Below, piece after piece: positions 12,236 through 25,641 of a stretch of 64,000 nucleotides of DNA (its first letter is position 1; each line of letters starts with the position of its first letter). This DNA comes from Agelaius tricolor (Eukaryota > Chordata > Aves > Passeriformes > Icteridae). Where the stretch lies: NCBI GenBank assembly GCA_023055355.1, contig JALJCS010000001.1, positions 104,942,881 to 105,006,880 on the forward strand, given 5' to 3'. The position numbers and the translations under genes were made by a program. The notes beneath the pieces were generated by a model, which was given only the letters and a program-made list of their open reading frames with translations, did no database searches and was not told where the DNA came from.

Positions 12236-13855
12236 TTTGAAATTTTATAATCTTTCTGTACCTATTTCTAGCCAGAAATAGATATAGTATGTGGAATAAT
12301 TTTGGGTCATCCCATTGCTTTTTCACCTCAATATTTACCCCATTTTTAAGATTAGTTTAAGAAAGCCTGTCTTAATTCTGAATATTGTTTGCTGTCTTTT
12401 GATCAATAATGAATTGTTAAAAGTATCTTCTACTTTATCCCCCAGTTTTTGCAGTTTGATTTTAAATCCTTTTGTGAGGAACACCTATCCAAGAGATCAA
12501 CTACATAATACATCTCAAAATCCTCTAAAAGATTTGTGAAGCACCCATTTCCAAAAAGGCTGTTTTCTGGCACTCCCTGTGTTTACTAACATATATACAA
12601 CTTTAATTGGTAACACTTTGTTTGATAAAGAAGTCAGAATTTCTAGTCCTCAGCTCCCAGACCACCTCTAGAGACATTTTAATGAATTGCCATTATTAAA
12701 TGCCATCTCCCTTTCCCTTGTACAATAGCAGATTTAAACAGTCATTTAAAGACCACTGCTAATATACCAGCAATTTTATCTGTGAATTCTTTTAAAAATA
12801 TATGTGGTTACTCCTAAGTCATGGTGATTTTTCACTACCCAACTAACCAATTTGTTCAAAATGCCTCTTACTTTCTCTCAATTTGAGATAGTATCTTAGA
12901 CTTTTCCCTGTCAAGGAATTGCTATGATAAATAATTTTGTCCTTGATTCTCTAGTGAACATGAGATGCTATATTCATGGGGTGAATGCTGATCTTGCTGA
13001 AGTCAATTTGAGTTTTAATTTTAGGAATATAGAGTTCAGCCTTGGTGTATACCCACTGACAAATACTGTGTATTTGTGCTTGGAATCCTTGATTGTTTAT
13101 ATTCAAGTCAGTTATGTCTGAATAAGGATACAGCAAACCAAGAGTCAATTTTTTTTCAAATATATTGTTTAAGATATGTGAGTAAAATCCAATAATTACA
13201 AAAATGCTGTTAGGTATTTAAATGCTTATGATTTATTTTATAGGTCTGCCCCTGACCTAAACTGACTGTGTGAGGAGTCAAAGCTACTCTAGAAATCACT
13301 GAGGACTGGGATGTTCTGCATATATTCTATTCTTTAAGACCACTCAAACTGTTGAAAAAGCAAAGCCAGTTTATTGAGTGCCTGAAGTATTTAAAAAAAG
13401 ATAGAATAATATAATCAGAATCCAAATTAAGCCTAAATTTTGCATTGTGCCCTTTATGAACAGTTATTATCAAGCAGCAAGCTGTGTAAAATATGGAAAC
13501 AAGTTAGTAATATACCAGCAAATAGTCTACAAAATAAAATGAGTAATTATAGCATGTACTTCAAAATAGAAAATAGGGTTATTTTAAAGTAATACTTGAC
13601 ACTGAATATTTGTAAGACCATGCAAAATAGAAGATTAGTCAAGAGGAATTGTAGTAAATCAGCTTATTATAAAAGACAAAGGAAAGAGTTTGCCTGGAAA
13701 TAAGGAAGAAATATTCATACATGTAAGGATTCTACTGCAAGAAAGCACAGGAATCAGGAGATCTGTATAATCTGTGCATCATTCAGCATGGAAGCTACTC
13801 CAGAAAGGAAGGATCATTAATTTAAGCATTTAGGGAAAATGTTAGGGTTTGTGTT
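12236..13855. other. Gene-free AT-rich DNA
   Basis: No genes or identifiable transposons. Two antisense ORFs of 65 codons each (12924-13121 and 12951-13148) overlap one another and have no recognisable product. Confidence 0.5.
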
Positions 13856-14165
13856 AGGTTTTGCCTTGTCTTTCTCAATCCAGTACTCCACCATCTCCTT
13901 CCCAAACTGCATACAATTAGCAGTTCTGTATTCTAATCTCTCCCTTGCTGCTTAAAATTATCACTCCTGTATTTCAAATATGGCTTCTTATCCTCTGCTC
14001 TGCTAACTGGCTTTATTACCCTCGACCCCTTCTTGCCTCCACGGCAGGCATCTTGACATTTTTACATCAGCTAATCCTCACTCTTCACACCCTTCTCTTC
14101 TCCTCCCCCACCCTGCATTTGCTTCCCTTTCCTCTTTTGGTGTATTCAGAGCTGCAGTGAGCTTT
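13856..14165 (+). repeat. Unnamed interspersed repeat, copy A
   Basis: This pyrimidine-rich stretch aligns with 45055-45357 in the same orientation. Shared blocks in order are TATTCTAATC followed by CTCCCT and GCTGC, ATTATCAC then CCTGTATTTCA or CCTCTGTTTCA, the AACTGGCTTTATTACCCTC and AATTGGCTTTTTACCCTC pair, TTGCCTCC, and TTTTGGTG near the end. Spacing is preserved with small indels. I do not recognise the family. The reverse complement is purine-rich. The 71-codon ORF inside is not coding-like. Confidence 0.6.
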
Positions 14166-14469
14166 TCAGCAGATATTCAAACCCCTGGAGAAATTCAAAG
14201 AGATTGAAACACAGCACAAGAGCTAGGGGTGTTTTCTTCTGGACTGCCAAAAGCTTAAGGTAACATTCAGAATGAGGTCACTGTTCCATGATCTCATTTT
14301 GAATTGAATTTGCTTGTGGGGCATAGGAAGCCTGTTAGGGAGAGCATATTGTTTTGGTAGTTAATATTCCATCAACAAACTGAAAAAAAATTAAGCATTT
14401 ACTTTCATTCCCTAATTTATAAATTCATGTGTCAGGAGTTTAAAAGAATTATGAGAAGATAATAAAACA

Positions 14470-14510
14470 ATGGCTTAAATTAGGCATGATCATGGCTTAA
14501 GTTAGGCATG
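14470..14510 (+). repeat. 19-bp near-perfect direct duplication
   Basis: ATGGCTTAAATTAGGCATG at 14470-14488 recurs at 14492-14510 with one A/G change, three bases apart. Confidence 0.9.
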
Positions 14511-16499
14511 GACTGGACTCACAGCAGTCAAGTGTACAAGGCACACATGTACAGAGGTGCCAAAACAAAATGAAAGGTTTGAGAAAAGTATTTTGCAGGA
14601 TAACTGATAAGAATAGCAATGCTTTTTGTGCTAAGCAACGCAAGAGAGGATTGGCAGGAGAAAGCATGGCATGAGTGGGTACCTCAGAAACTTCCCTGAG
14701 TGTAAGGTGCTGCCAAAAGGCTGTTCAGGAAGAATGAATGTATATTCTTTCCCCTGAAGGAGACAAAAATAGCTATTCTATGCCACAAAGAGCCTACATA
14801 ATGTAAGGAACAGGAAAACAAGATGCACTTGAAAGCTCTACCTGCTGTCAATTAAATTTGAAAATATCATCAGTAATTCTGCCCATCAGTAGCATTTTGA
14901 CATAGGGTACTTCACAGGACTTTGCAGTGATTTGAAGGAGAAGTTAAAAAGCCATTTGTATTAACTTTGAAGCTGGTAGTGCAAAACAAGGCAGGTTGTG
15001 AAATAAAATGTGTGTAGGAGCAACAGCAGTAATAGCAGAATGTGGATAAACTTTGTTGGTAACATAACTAGTGAGTGGAAAGAATTAAAAATCACAGAGA
15101 GAGAGAAAGAAATGCAAGTGTAGAGAGAAAAAGCACCCTGCTGAGCTTTAGACATAGAGCAAAATTTGCAATAAGCCTTCAGAGGGGCTGAGTGATCCTC
15201 AGCTTCAGAATGAGCAGAAAGAAACCCTGGTGGAAGGAAGACATTTGACCATAAAAATATCTGTGCCTGTGATTAAACATCATAATCATAAACACAGAGG
15301 AAGTGGCAGAGATAGGGTTAGATTTGTGGCTTTTTTGTGAGAACACTTTTGCAAATCACTTACATTATTTTTTGAAGTGAATATATAATTTCTATTGACT
15401 CCATGGGTTCTAAGCATGCCAAGTTTTGGAATGTATATTTTTAAAACTTCATTAGAAAAGCTAATAAATAAATTTATTTTATTTTATTACATTAGAATTA
15501 TATCTTAAATATGCATTTTTAACTAGGTCCTTCTGTGTCATAAATTATATTTCACTCTTAAGAAAAAATTTTATGAAAATTTTTATTTTTGATTAAAAGC
15601 TGTATTACTGCTGTAAAGAAAAATATTCCATGTTAGCCATGCAGGCTGCAAAAAAAGATCCAGCAAAACTCCTTTCTGCCTGAAATCAATAATAAAATAA
15701 GTTCATTTCATACAAACACACATCTAAAGCTTTCATGACAGTCTAAAAAATCTAAAAATGCCTGCAGAGGATATGAGTTTATTGAATTTTCTTACTTTAC
15801 TGTTTCATAGACTCTACCTTAACCAGATAGTATAATCTGATTGTATCAACCTAGAAGTATATAGGATTTTATTTTAATGTTAAAAAGGTCAATAGCTTTG
15901 GAACTTAAATTCTTTCTGTCTTCTATACTGCACTAGAATCTCAGCAGTGAAGTATTACCAGATAACTTTAATAAAAAGAGGTTGGATTTTATAAACTGAA
16001 ATTTACTTATTCATTTCCTATATATACAGTTAAATTCTTTAGATGAATGCTTTCTAAGTATGTGGCAAAACAATATATACTTTATTGAATGATGAAGGAA
16101 ATTTATATTAATGTGGTTGATATAGAAATAAAATTTCTTCCAAAGCATTTTTGCTGTAAAACTGTTATTGAATATTACATCTTTTTATTATCTCAGATGA
16201 TATTCCAACATTTTAGTGCTTTATTCCAGCTCTGAAAATGTTTTACTCTTACCAAAGACACGTTCTGCTAAGTTCTGCATTGAAGCACTTTTGATTTGGA
16301 ATTTGAGTTATATTTTAAAATTTGGTAAAAGATCTACCATTTGCTGAGCCATGCCAAGGCTTTCAGTTGGTCTGCAGAATAGATTCATTTTGAAAGATTT
16401 TTTTTTAGACTTCCATGAAGCTTCTGAAAATCTGGATCACATTAGAGGTAAAGGCTTAGGCATTTTCAGCACCATAGAAGAAGTTTGCAATCATTTTCT

Positions 16500-16680
16500 A
16501 TAGTACAAATGGGCTTATTTAGCACTCCTGTTATGGAAAAGATTTTACAATAATAATACTACTATTATAATACCATTTCTGTAATAATAGCACTTCTGTT
16601 ATAAAACACCATTATTATAGAAATGCTATTATAAGACAAGCTCTGTTATTTAGAATTGCTTCTGCAATAAAAGTGCTAAA
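16500..16680 (+). repeat. Degenerate AT-rich local repeats with hairpin potential
   Basis: The block TAGCACTCCTGTTATG recurs as TAGCACTTCTGTTATA and, more loosely, as later TTCTGCAATAA and GCTCTGTTAT segments. ATAGCACTTCTGTTAT faces TTATTATAGAAATGCTAT as imperfect inverted arms. The origin is unclear, either a decayed minisatellite or repeated local slippage. Confidence 0.6.
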
Positions 16681-17951
16681 AAGTCTGCTTGTATTACAGA
16701 AAATTATTGCAAATTTTTCTTGCCTGGCAGTGAAATTTTTCATTCTGAATCTTGTCTGTCGCTGTTGGGAAGCCATTCTCATACGTACTCTGAAGCCTCT
16801 GTGAGTTACTCAACAGTGTGTATTTCAAATAGGGAATTACTGAACAGGCAAATGGAAAAAAGGCCAGTTGTCATTTATGCCATCTTCCATGTTCCTAATG
16901 TGCTGCTCACTTTTTGTTATAGACCACATCTCTTATGTGCAAAGTCCATGCAGACTCATAGAGGTAGAGGAGAAGACATAAAAATGTATATGGAGAAAGG
17001 GAGCAAACTGTTTTGTTTCATTCTGTTAATTTTTCCAGTTTTGAGCACAGTGCGCAAGAAACAGCTTCTAGTGTTTCCATTTGACTTTGTACCGTACTCT
17101 TATGCACATAATATTCAACAGGAGGTAGATTAAACAGCAGTAAAATTCAGTCCATGGAGAAAGACTCCTGTTAAATACTTTGAACCAATTAAAACATTAG
17201 GGTCAGAGTTCCTTAATGAATACTCAGCCTAAGGACCAGCCTGCTCTGATCATCATCTTCCATTCACAACCCACCACCAGTGGGTGCATTCCAGAGCCAT
17301 AACAAATATCTGCCTTTTGGGAGGAAGGGAACAAAAGGAAGAGCAAAAGGAACAAAAGGAATCCTCTGATTCTACCCCTGATTCCCCCATATCCTGTGTT
17401 TTCTTTATAAAAGTTTCTTTACCACTACTGTAGCTGTTCTAATGCACTCTCCACTTCCTTCATTGCAACCACCAATCCACCAGTGTTCCTGCACACAGAG
17501 CAGAAATTCTCATGGGTAAGGCATTTTAGTAAAAGATTAGGACAAATCTCTGAGTTTAGGCCTCAGACAGTCTTTGCCTAATCCGTTAATTTTAGTGTGA
17601 ATGAGTTACCTATAATTATTTTGGAAATGTTTGGGTCAAAGTGTGAACTTTGTTAAGGACACTAAAGAGTTGGTTCCCAGAAATTTCTTTTACCTTCACA
17701 TACACTCTGGCACAAGAAGTCTCTTGTTTGTGTTTGTCATGCCTGTGCAAAATTCCAAATATATTACATCTGTTTCACATCCTGGACAAGGATCATCTAG
17801 AAGGTAGAAATTCAACATGAATTCTATGGAACTGCATCAGTCATATGCCAGAAGAAGATCCATCTTCTAGGTTTCTGATTTTTGTCATAGCTGGTTTTAG
17901 CTGAAAACAATGAGTCTCAAAACTTAAATTAATCCTAATTTTTGTTTTTTG

Positions 17952-17967
17952 TTTTTTTTTTTTTTTT
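17952..17967 (+). repeat. Poly-T run within a T-rich tract
   Basis: Sixteen T residues follow TTTTTGTTTTTTG. This is a simple repeat, or the antisense tail of an unrecognised old retroinsertion. Confidence 0.85.
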
Positions 17968-18199
17968 CCCGTTTACAGTTCCTCTACCAAGGAAATGTCA
18001 TTACAGTAATTGTTCCTCTACCCAAAATTTCAGTGTAATAGAACTTCTAAAAAACATGCAAATCTAATTTTGATTTTTGCCTTGCAGTTCTCCAAGAATG
18101 TAATTTGAGCATGAATTGGAGCCATTAGATAGCAACAATATGTTTATTACTGTGCTAAAACTTTTTCAGTAGCATAAGGAGAACATTAACTCTTTCTCA

Positions 18200-18253
18200 T
18201 TTAAAAAATTTAAAATTTTTCCTTACTCTCTGTCACCAATTAAATTTTTTAAA
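18200..18253. repeat. 14-bp AT-only inverted repeat
   Basis: TTTAAAAAATTTAA at 18200-18213 is the exact reverse complement of TTAAATTTTTTAAA at 18240-18253. All bases are A or T, so chance is a reasonable explanation. Confidence 0.8.
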
Positions 18254-19059
18254 ATTGTACTATGTGTCATCAGACTAAAATTTTCTTTTTAATTATTTTT
18301 AAATCAGTTTTGTTATTTAGAGGAAGGAAAAAAGAGCTAGTGAGTTTTGATGCTCTTTTGTACTCCTGTAAGTTGCTAAAGGCTTTGTTTTTACACTGCT
18401 AAATACATTACTTAGTCCATAGAGTTTATTAGTGCCTTTGGGTACCATATTTTCTTGAAAATAGCATACACTTTTGTGCTTATTTGTATCTCCTAATGCT
18501 TAAGTGCTTGTGCTCTCTTTTGTGTGTTATTTTTCAGTTGATACTTACCAGTACTTGCATTGGGTAACATCTGCTGTTTTGGTTCTTCATTGCAATAGCT
18601 CCCTTAAGACTTTTAGTACAAAAAGTGAGTTTATTGTTAGCAGCTACAGTACTACAAAGACAATCTTGTGGTAGCAGTGGAATGGTCCCTTTTTCTTGGT
18701 AGATCAAAGAAAAAGGCTCTTTCAAATAATAATTTGCTCAAAAAGTTGAGGTTTTGGTAAGATTTCTATTTTAAAAAGAAGAATATGTTGCATAGTCTCA
18801 GGTGAAAAAAAAGCCAAATATGAGCAGTCAAAAAAAAAAAAATCAGGTATTTATTTTTGAAATCTGTGCTGTGGAAACATTGGCTACTTTTGGCATTTAA
18901 AAATGAAGCACTTATATTTTCTATTTCTAGCATACGCTTTTCATGTAAAATGAAGTATATACAAAAGAGCTAGACAACCTCAGCGCAAAATACTTATTTT
19001 TAGCCTTAAGAAAATCAGAATATTTCAGGTTTTCTGTTTTTCTGGAAAAAGAAGAGAGA

Positions 19060-19600
19060 CTGGTGTAAGGATGCAGTTGCATGTCTCAAAGCACTGTCCC
19101 CATAAGATAAGCCACCACAGCAGAACCTGAGATCAGTGCAGACAGCAACAGGAGGATGCTCATTCCAGGCCTGGTGAGGCAGGTCTGGATAAGACATCCA
19201 GACAAAAATTCCCCCCATGGCAAACTGTGGGACAGGCAGTGAGTGCTTATGCACAGCCCACCTCTCACTATGGGAACAGCCCCACACCCTGTGCATAGCC
19301 AGGGCTGGACAGTGTAGAAGAGGGACCTCCAGAGGAGCCACTCTGGGACCCCTCCCCACTGAAGGCCAGGGTGAAGAAGGACCAGTGGGACACTGCAGGA
19401 ATCCACAGGGGATGATATCTATTGCTTAATTTCTCTCTCTCTTCCTCTCTTACTCCCTTTCTTTTTCTTCCACCCCTCTTCTCTATTTTTTCCTTCTATC
19501 TCTCTACCTCTCATTTACTGTTAAATAAAATGTGTACTATTGATTTCAGCATGTGGTCTTGTTTGCACCTCAGCTTCGGGAGAAGCATCCATTATAAGTG
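19060..19600 (+). mobile_element. Probable degenerate retroviral LTR
   Basis: A GC-richer block (19060-19420) stands out from its AT-rich flanks. It is followed by a long CT-rich tract (19424-19510) and then ACTGTTAAATAAAATGTG with an AATAAA poly(A) signal, with TGATTTCAGCATGTGGTCTT just downstream. This U3, poly(A), R/U5-like order resembles bird ERV LTRs. Exact ends, terminal TG/CA and target-site duplication are not clear, and the family is uncertain. Short ORFs in the GC-rich part are incidental. Confidence 0.4.
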
Positions 19601-22600
19601 GATCACACCAATTGGTCAGAATAAAATTTTCCATTATTGCTTCTTTACCTATCAATTCTAATCCAAATTAAATAAACCCTTTTATTCTCACTAGCCTAGC
19701 GAAGCCCTGGCTATGGATATGGCATCTATATGGCATCCTGATCATGTCCCTGTAGTTCTCAAGTATAAAAATTAAGGGGTTTTTTTTGTTTTCATCCTTC
19801 ATTCATTTTCTAAGTTATTGTACCAAACCCAAGAAGTTCTGGCACTTCTGTACTAGAGGGTGCACTCTTCCAAAATCCAAGCCTCAGGACAGTTCAGAGA
19901 TTTCCTCTCAGAACAGCGAAACTCTGGAAGTGCCTGCATTCAACCAGTCAGGTTGTGCCTCCTGGGCCAGGTTTAATAACTTCTCATAATAACTTTGGCA
20001 GGTCAAACACATGACATAAGTTTCCTGATTCTCTATTTTCCCATGAATAGCAAGGTAGATAGGTATTACTTTAGTGAAGTTTATGAAAATTCATTACTAA
20101 ACCTGCAAGGTATCTGCTGGCTTAGGTCTTACAGGTATATCCAAAGCACAGACATGAAGAGGGAACAACAATTGTCTGCTTCTACTTAAAAAAACATGGT
20201 GGTAGTAGCCATGGTGTTGCTATCCACCTTTTTCATAACAGCCTAGTAACTACAACTTACACACATAAAGTAGATCTGTTTTTTTCCCTTTTCTGCTGAC
20301 AGAAAATTGAAAACATTTTACCTCACAGGAGGGTGTCCAGCTTAACAGGCTACTTGCCAGTTTGGGGGACATCATGCTCCACCCTCACACAGTATTTTAA
20401 ACCTGAGCACAAGTGATGCATAAACACAACCATGGAGCTCTAAACTGAGGTTTGTCTGTTGCCTGTCCCATTTGGTCTCCTTCTTAAGCAACCAAGAAAC
20501 CAGAAGCTTTTGATAAATATTTCACCAATCCACCTATCTTTATGGGTTCTGAGTCCTTAGTTTGGTGTGTAAATAAGTGCTTAAAGTGAAAAGAAACATG
20601 GAGGATTTGAAAAAAGAGATAAATAAGACTTTCTTTTTGAAAACCAGTTTTTTTAGGGAAGCTGAGCTAATACAGACAACTTTGGTAGATGACAATGCAT
20701 AATTTTATCTTGCCTCTGTTGTATTAAGGGGAAGCCTTTACATAGGAGATAAGCATAAAAATAAGACTATATCTTGTTTTCAAAAGTCAGTCAAGTCATT
20801 TGGTGCTAATGATCATGGAGTATTGACAGGATCAGGAATCCAAAATTCAGCCTCCCCACTGTTTTAATACAATTTCTAGAGAGATTATGTTGCTCAGCAT
20901 TAGTTTAAAAGTGGAAAAATTATTAACCTTGTGCCAGAATAGGTAGATGCTCAGAGGGGTAAAATCAAGCAAGCCAGAAAGAGAACAAGCAGGTGGTAAC
21001 TGCTCTGATAACCATGACACAGGGGAATTTCATTAATGAATCTACCTTTTCTCTATGTCATCCCCATCATTCTGTTTGTTCTATAGGGGCCCTGATAATT
21101 AATGGCAGCTTCTTAAACAGTGCTCTGCACAAGAAGAATTGTGTAGTCTCTTGCCATACCTAGGGTACAGGGGTATTTCTTTGGCTCTTAAACAAGCAAA
21201 GGAGTTACTGCTGACTCTTCCATGAGAAAGTAAATTTTGGCTAGGGATACTTAACTCTTTCAAGAAACCATAATTTTCTTGTTATTGTTAAGATAACAGA
21301 ATCTGAAGGGAATGGGCAGACTTAACGAGGCTTAAAATAAGTGTGTTCATGTTCCTTAGATCCAGATTGTTCTACAATAGCCTTTTAAAGATCATCACTC
21401 TGGTCATACACTCCACTGCAAATTGTTGCAAATCCTCCCTAGTAAATTGTGGCCCAGTGTTAAACACTGTGTCAGATATTCTATGTCTAGCAAAAATACA
21501 TTCGCATAATCACCTGTTCAACTGCAATGGAAGCTAGTAGTGCTATCTCAGGAAAATTTAAATCATAGTCTAGAATTAATACATACATCCCCCTAGTCAG
21601 TTTAAGTAAATAAAGGACTATTTTACTCCAGAGGACAATTTATTCTGTCCCACCATATAGGTTTCTGTGGCCTGTCAGAGCCTGTATTTTTGCACATGTA
21701 ACAAAGCACAGATAAATTCTCCAATGGCAGTATTCAGGAGCAATATCAAATGTGTCTAGTCTGTCTCTGGGATTTTTCTGTCCTTTGATTTATCTTTCAG
21801 TTATCTGTTTTAAAATATTTCTTCAGTAACTTTGGCAACTCTTCATTTGGATAATTTGAAGTTCCTGTATTTATTCAGGGCTTGATTTTGTTTTGGGGCT
21901 TGGAAAGTGCTGTTGTAACTACACTGTATCAGTAATAATCATATCATCATCCTAAACTGCTGCACCCTACATTTTCTTTCTGTGGTGGGACAGTTTAAAA
22001 ACCAGTTTGATAGTAACTCAAGGTTTGGATATCATTCAAATGAAGTTTTATCAAATGCTCTAGAAAATATTCATGCAGCAACCAAGTTTCCCTCAGCTTG
22101 TAATTAGTTTGCAAATCATCAGTTTTTAATTTAAAAATAGTAGCCATACTTTAAGGGTGGTGCTTTGCTAAGCTGACCTTGGTTCTGTGCTGCACTGTTT
22201 CCAGTTGAAACTGGTCTTCTGTAAATAAAGACATGAATCTTTTTGTCATGGGCTACACATAAACCCAATTTCTTTGCAGTAGACTAAGCTTTTTTCAGTG
22301 GCCAAAGTAAAATGCTGATTTACAATCTGACCATATAGATTTATGAGAATTTTGCCAGATCACTCCTTTGACCAATCTGTGATCAGCTTATTTTGCACTT
22401 TGATACTGAGTTGCCTTGGGTCTGCACCTCTGCACAGCAGTGAGTTTAAGATTTTAGTTCAATAACCTGTTCTTCTATTAAAAAAAATAGAGTAAATGAA
22501 ATGAAACAATAATGCCGGGGGCCTTTTAGCCTGGGAGCAGACATTTTACTATTTCATGTATTTAAATTTAAGGAAACAAAACGCATCCTCCTTTGTTTTC

Positions 22601-25600
22601 CCAAAGAGTGCTTGCAGCCTGTTCTTTTAGTTAATTTGGTTCCTTCTGCCTAAGTCGAGCTTTTATAGGAACATAAACAGTGGACTTGTTAGATTTTCAG
22701 CTGCTCTCTGTTCTTCAGAGCTTCTCAATACATTGCTGAGAAGTCTTCAAACTTCCCTGTGTTTGTTTTGACTCTTTGACCCGTCAATAGTGTCATGCTT
22801 TCGATGAAGAGAAGGCTTTGTGTCTGCAAATTACTGCTGCAATTTTTTTCTCTAGCAGTTTACTGTCTACCTTTACCTCTGTTTAGCAGATATTTTTAAT
22901 TATATTTTATTACCTCATTCTTTTCTTTTAATGTTGGTAACACTGTCTTTGACATCCCACTGACTCATTGCTCTAATGCTCAGCTTAAAGTTAATAAATG
23001 TCCCATTTACTTTCAGGTTGACAGTCTATTTATCTTCTGATGATGGGCAATACTGCCAGAAAAAAAACCATCCAAGGAAGTCATGCTGCAGTTAGCCTCT
23101 CTGGCTGTGCTATGCATATTTGACTGGTGTCTGCAAACTTTCATACACTGATATTAATGAGTGCATGTCTTTAATCTTTTTTCATCTGACAGATATTGTG
23201 CTATTTTTCATAGACTGTGTAAGTCTGTGGTCTCGACCGAAGTGGCTTTGATTTTGTGCTATTATGCCTTAGGTATCTCTTCTGTAGTCTGGATTTTCAG
23301 TCTTATTTATACTTTAAGATACTGTCCATTTCCATAAGCATTATTCTTGAGGGAATGTGATTCCTGCTGCTTAGCACATTCTGCTTATGATATCAGGTTA
23401 ATCTGTGTCTCCCATCTATCCTGGTAAGACACACAGGGTTGGGGCATGGACCTGAAAGCTCCCCTTTGCTCATTCCTAGTGTTAAATGGTGAGCGTGGTC
23501 TCTGTCAGAGTTTAACCCCACCTGTAGAAGGGTGAGTAGCCTGAGTCAAGCTCTGTTCTCAGTAGACAGTCTGCATGTGGCCAGTCTGGTTTTAGAGATA
23601 AAGTAGAGAAGCTGTATGGATGCAAGTCACACCGTGCCATTTGACCATAGGACCAGAAAATGGTCCCTGTTTCCTGTAATTCCTAGCCTAAAACTAGCCT
23701 TTGAGGTGCTGTTCCATCATTTCTTCCCCCAGCCAAATTTTATTAACAATCTGGTCTTTATCACAGGCTGCACAAGTTAAGACTGACAACATCTAAATAA
23801 AGTAAAAATTCTTTACACTTTCTTTAGGTAACTTTCTATTTAACATATCCCCCTCAGAAGACAGAACAGTACTCAAATTTTTGCAATGTAGTTTCATAGT
23901 TGACATCTTTTATCTGAGCTAGCTGAAAATTACTGAGCACATGAAATGCATTAAAATCTGCTGTTGTCAGTAATAGGGTTATTTTTTGACGGTATTCTCT
24001 GACATGGGCAATTGACATTGATTGCAAATGCAGAATGAGACAATCTGATTCTCTTTGTCAGTTGTTTTCATTCAGTGACCTGTCAAAAACTGGACCTTCT
24101 TGACACAGTTTTAACTCAGTAATAAGTATTCTCTTCTCTGGAACTATTTCAAATTGTGTACCAGAGATTTTCAATTCTCCAGTTGTGCGCTCTTCCACTA
24201 GCATTTACTTTTGTTTTGCAATTTCTATTTATTTTATGGTGCTCAACAAGGGTCTCAAAGCACTGGGCATTATATTACTCAGTTATTGTAAATAATCTGT
24301 ACAACAAAACTGTGTTCAAAGCTAAACCACTTAAAAGCACAGATCCCAAATCATGCTACCTGTCTGAAATGTTCTTTTTGTGGAGGACCGTGTTTCAATC
24401 TGTAACTGATAAAATAATGAGGAGGGTACTGCATTGCATTAAATCATATTTCAGTTCAGTAAGGCTGAGGAAAAAACTGGAAGCTTTCCACATCACTGCA
24501 TCTGAACTGCAAATGGATCATCAATTTTAATTCCTTACAAAATAAAATAGGAAAAATTGATTTAACAGAGATATTTCTTTTATGAGTTCTCTTTCAGCAG
24601 TTACATTTGAGAAGTGAAATGTTATACTGAACCAAAATTTGCTTTGATTTGAAAATCTGTAAATACAGAATACTTTGATGTTTCTAGGCTAGGAGCCTAG
24701 CTTTCCTAAGTTCACTCTATTGCCAAGAGAGGGAGGCAGGCATTTCCTGAGGGGAATTATTTAAGTACTCTGGGTAATAATGCCATTTGAATTCACCATC
24801 CCAAACCAAGATGAGTATTATTTAACTCAAGCAGTGCTTGCTGCCTGTAGGGAAAGACATAATCCAGCCCTCCCAAACAGAAGATTTTACAGACTCATCT
24901 CCTTGCTTGGTGTTTCCTTTAGGATTAGCTCAGTTTTAGACATTTAGATGTCAAGATTGCATAGTCATTGATATGCTGGCTAAACATTGTTTAGGGTTAC
25001 ACATGGGCATTTCTATACTGATAGGCAAATCTATATTGATTTCATTTTGTAGAGTGGAAGAATTTATTCCTTACTTTTGTGACATATCATATTAATGACT
25101 GGGAGAAGCTAATGTTTTTGTTTATTCTGTCTGTGAGTTTGTCACAGCTCCCTGTGAAAATTGATGTTGTATTGGTCATTTAATGACTTGTTTTATTGAT
25201 GCTTTAATTCACCTATGTGAGGAAGCACTTATTAAAAAATGCACAAACAAAACCCCCCAAGCGCCCTCCCCCTTTATTATAGCAGAAGAGTCAAGAAATG
25301 CATTAGAATATAATTGTTATTGAGGCATGATCTAAAGATGTGTGACCATAATTTCACTTTGCTGGAGAGGGTTGGTCAGGTCACTGAAGTATGGAGGATA
25401 TGAGTGATTCATCACTCCTTGCCACCATGCATGTGTTGTTTTCAAAGCAAATAAAGTTGTACTGCTATCTGGGGAGCAGAACTTAGGAAGTGTAGTTGAT
25501 AAGAGTTTCATATGGGGTTATTGCTATATGATTTATCTATAATTGTAAATATTTTATTGCTTTTCACCTCTTTTTTAACTACAAATGATGTATTGTGAAA

Positions 25601-25641
25601 TAACAAAACTAGTGCAGTCAATTACTCATTTTTATAATAAA
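19601..25641. other. Gene-free DNA
   Basis: No gene is supported. 19601-20000 could contain remnants attached to the LTR-like element but nothing is recognisable. The ORF at 24156-24530 (+, 124 codons) has no domain and no coding-like features. A less AT-rich stretch at 22480-23040 is listed separately as a possible conserved non-coding element. Confidence 0.5.
22480..23040. other. Candidate conserved non-coding element
   Basis: This stretch lacks recognisable repeats, has mixed composition with scarce CpG-containing words preserved (GTCGAGC, GACCCGTC, TTTCGATG), and contains homeodomain-like TTAATTTGG and TTTAATTA cores. These are features often seen in conserved vertebrate enhancers. No conservation was measured, so this is a guess from texture. 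Confidence 0.2.

Larger units (their letters stand above)
14166..19059. other. Gene-free AT-rich DNA with small repeats
   Basis: No supported gene. A 19-bp near-perfect duplication lies at 14470-14510, a locally duplicated and partly self-complementary AT-rich patch at 16500-16680, a T16 run at 17952-17967 and an AT inverted repeat at 18200-18253. The 137-codon ORF at 16720-17133 (+) has no recognisable domain and no supporting features. Confidence 0.5.

Noticed and set aside
16720..17133. 137-codon plus-strand ORF
   Set aside because: No domain, no splice or promoter context and unremarkable composition. One such ORF is expected by chance in 64 kb of six-frame sequence.
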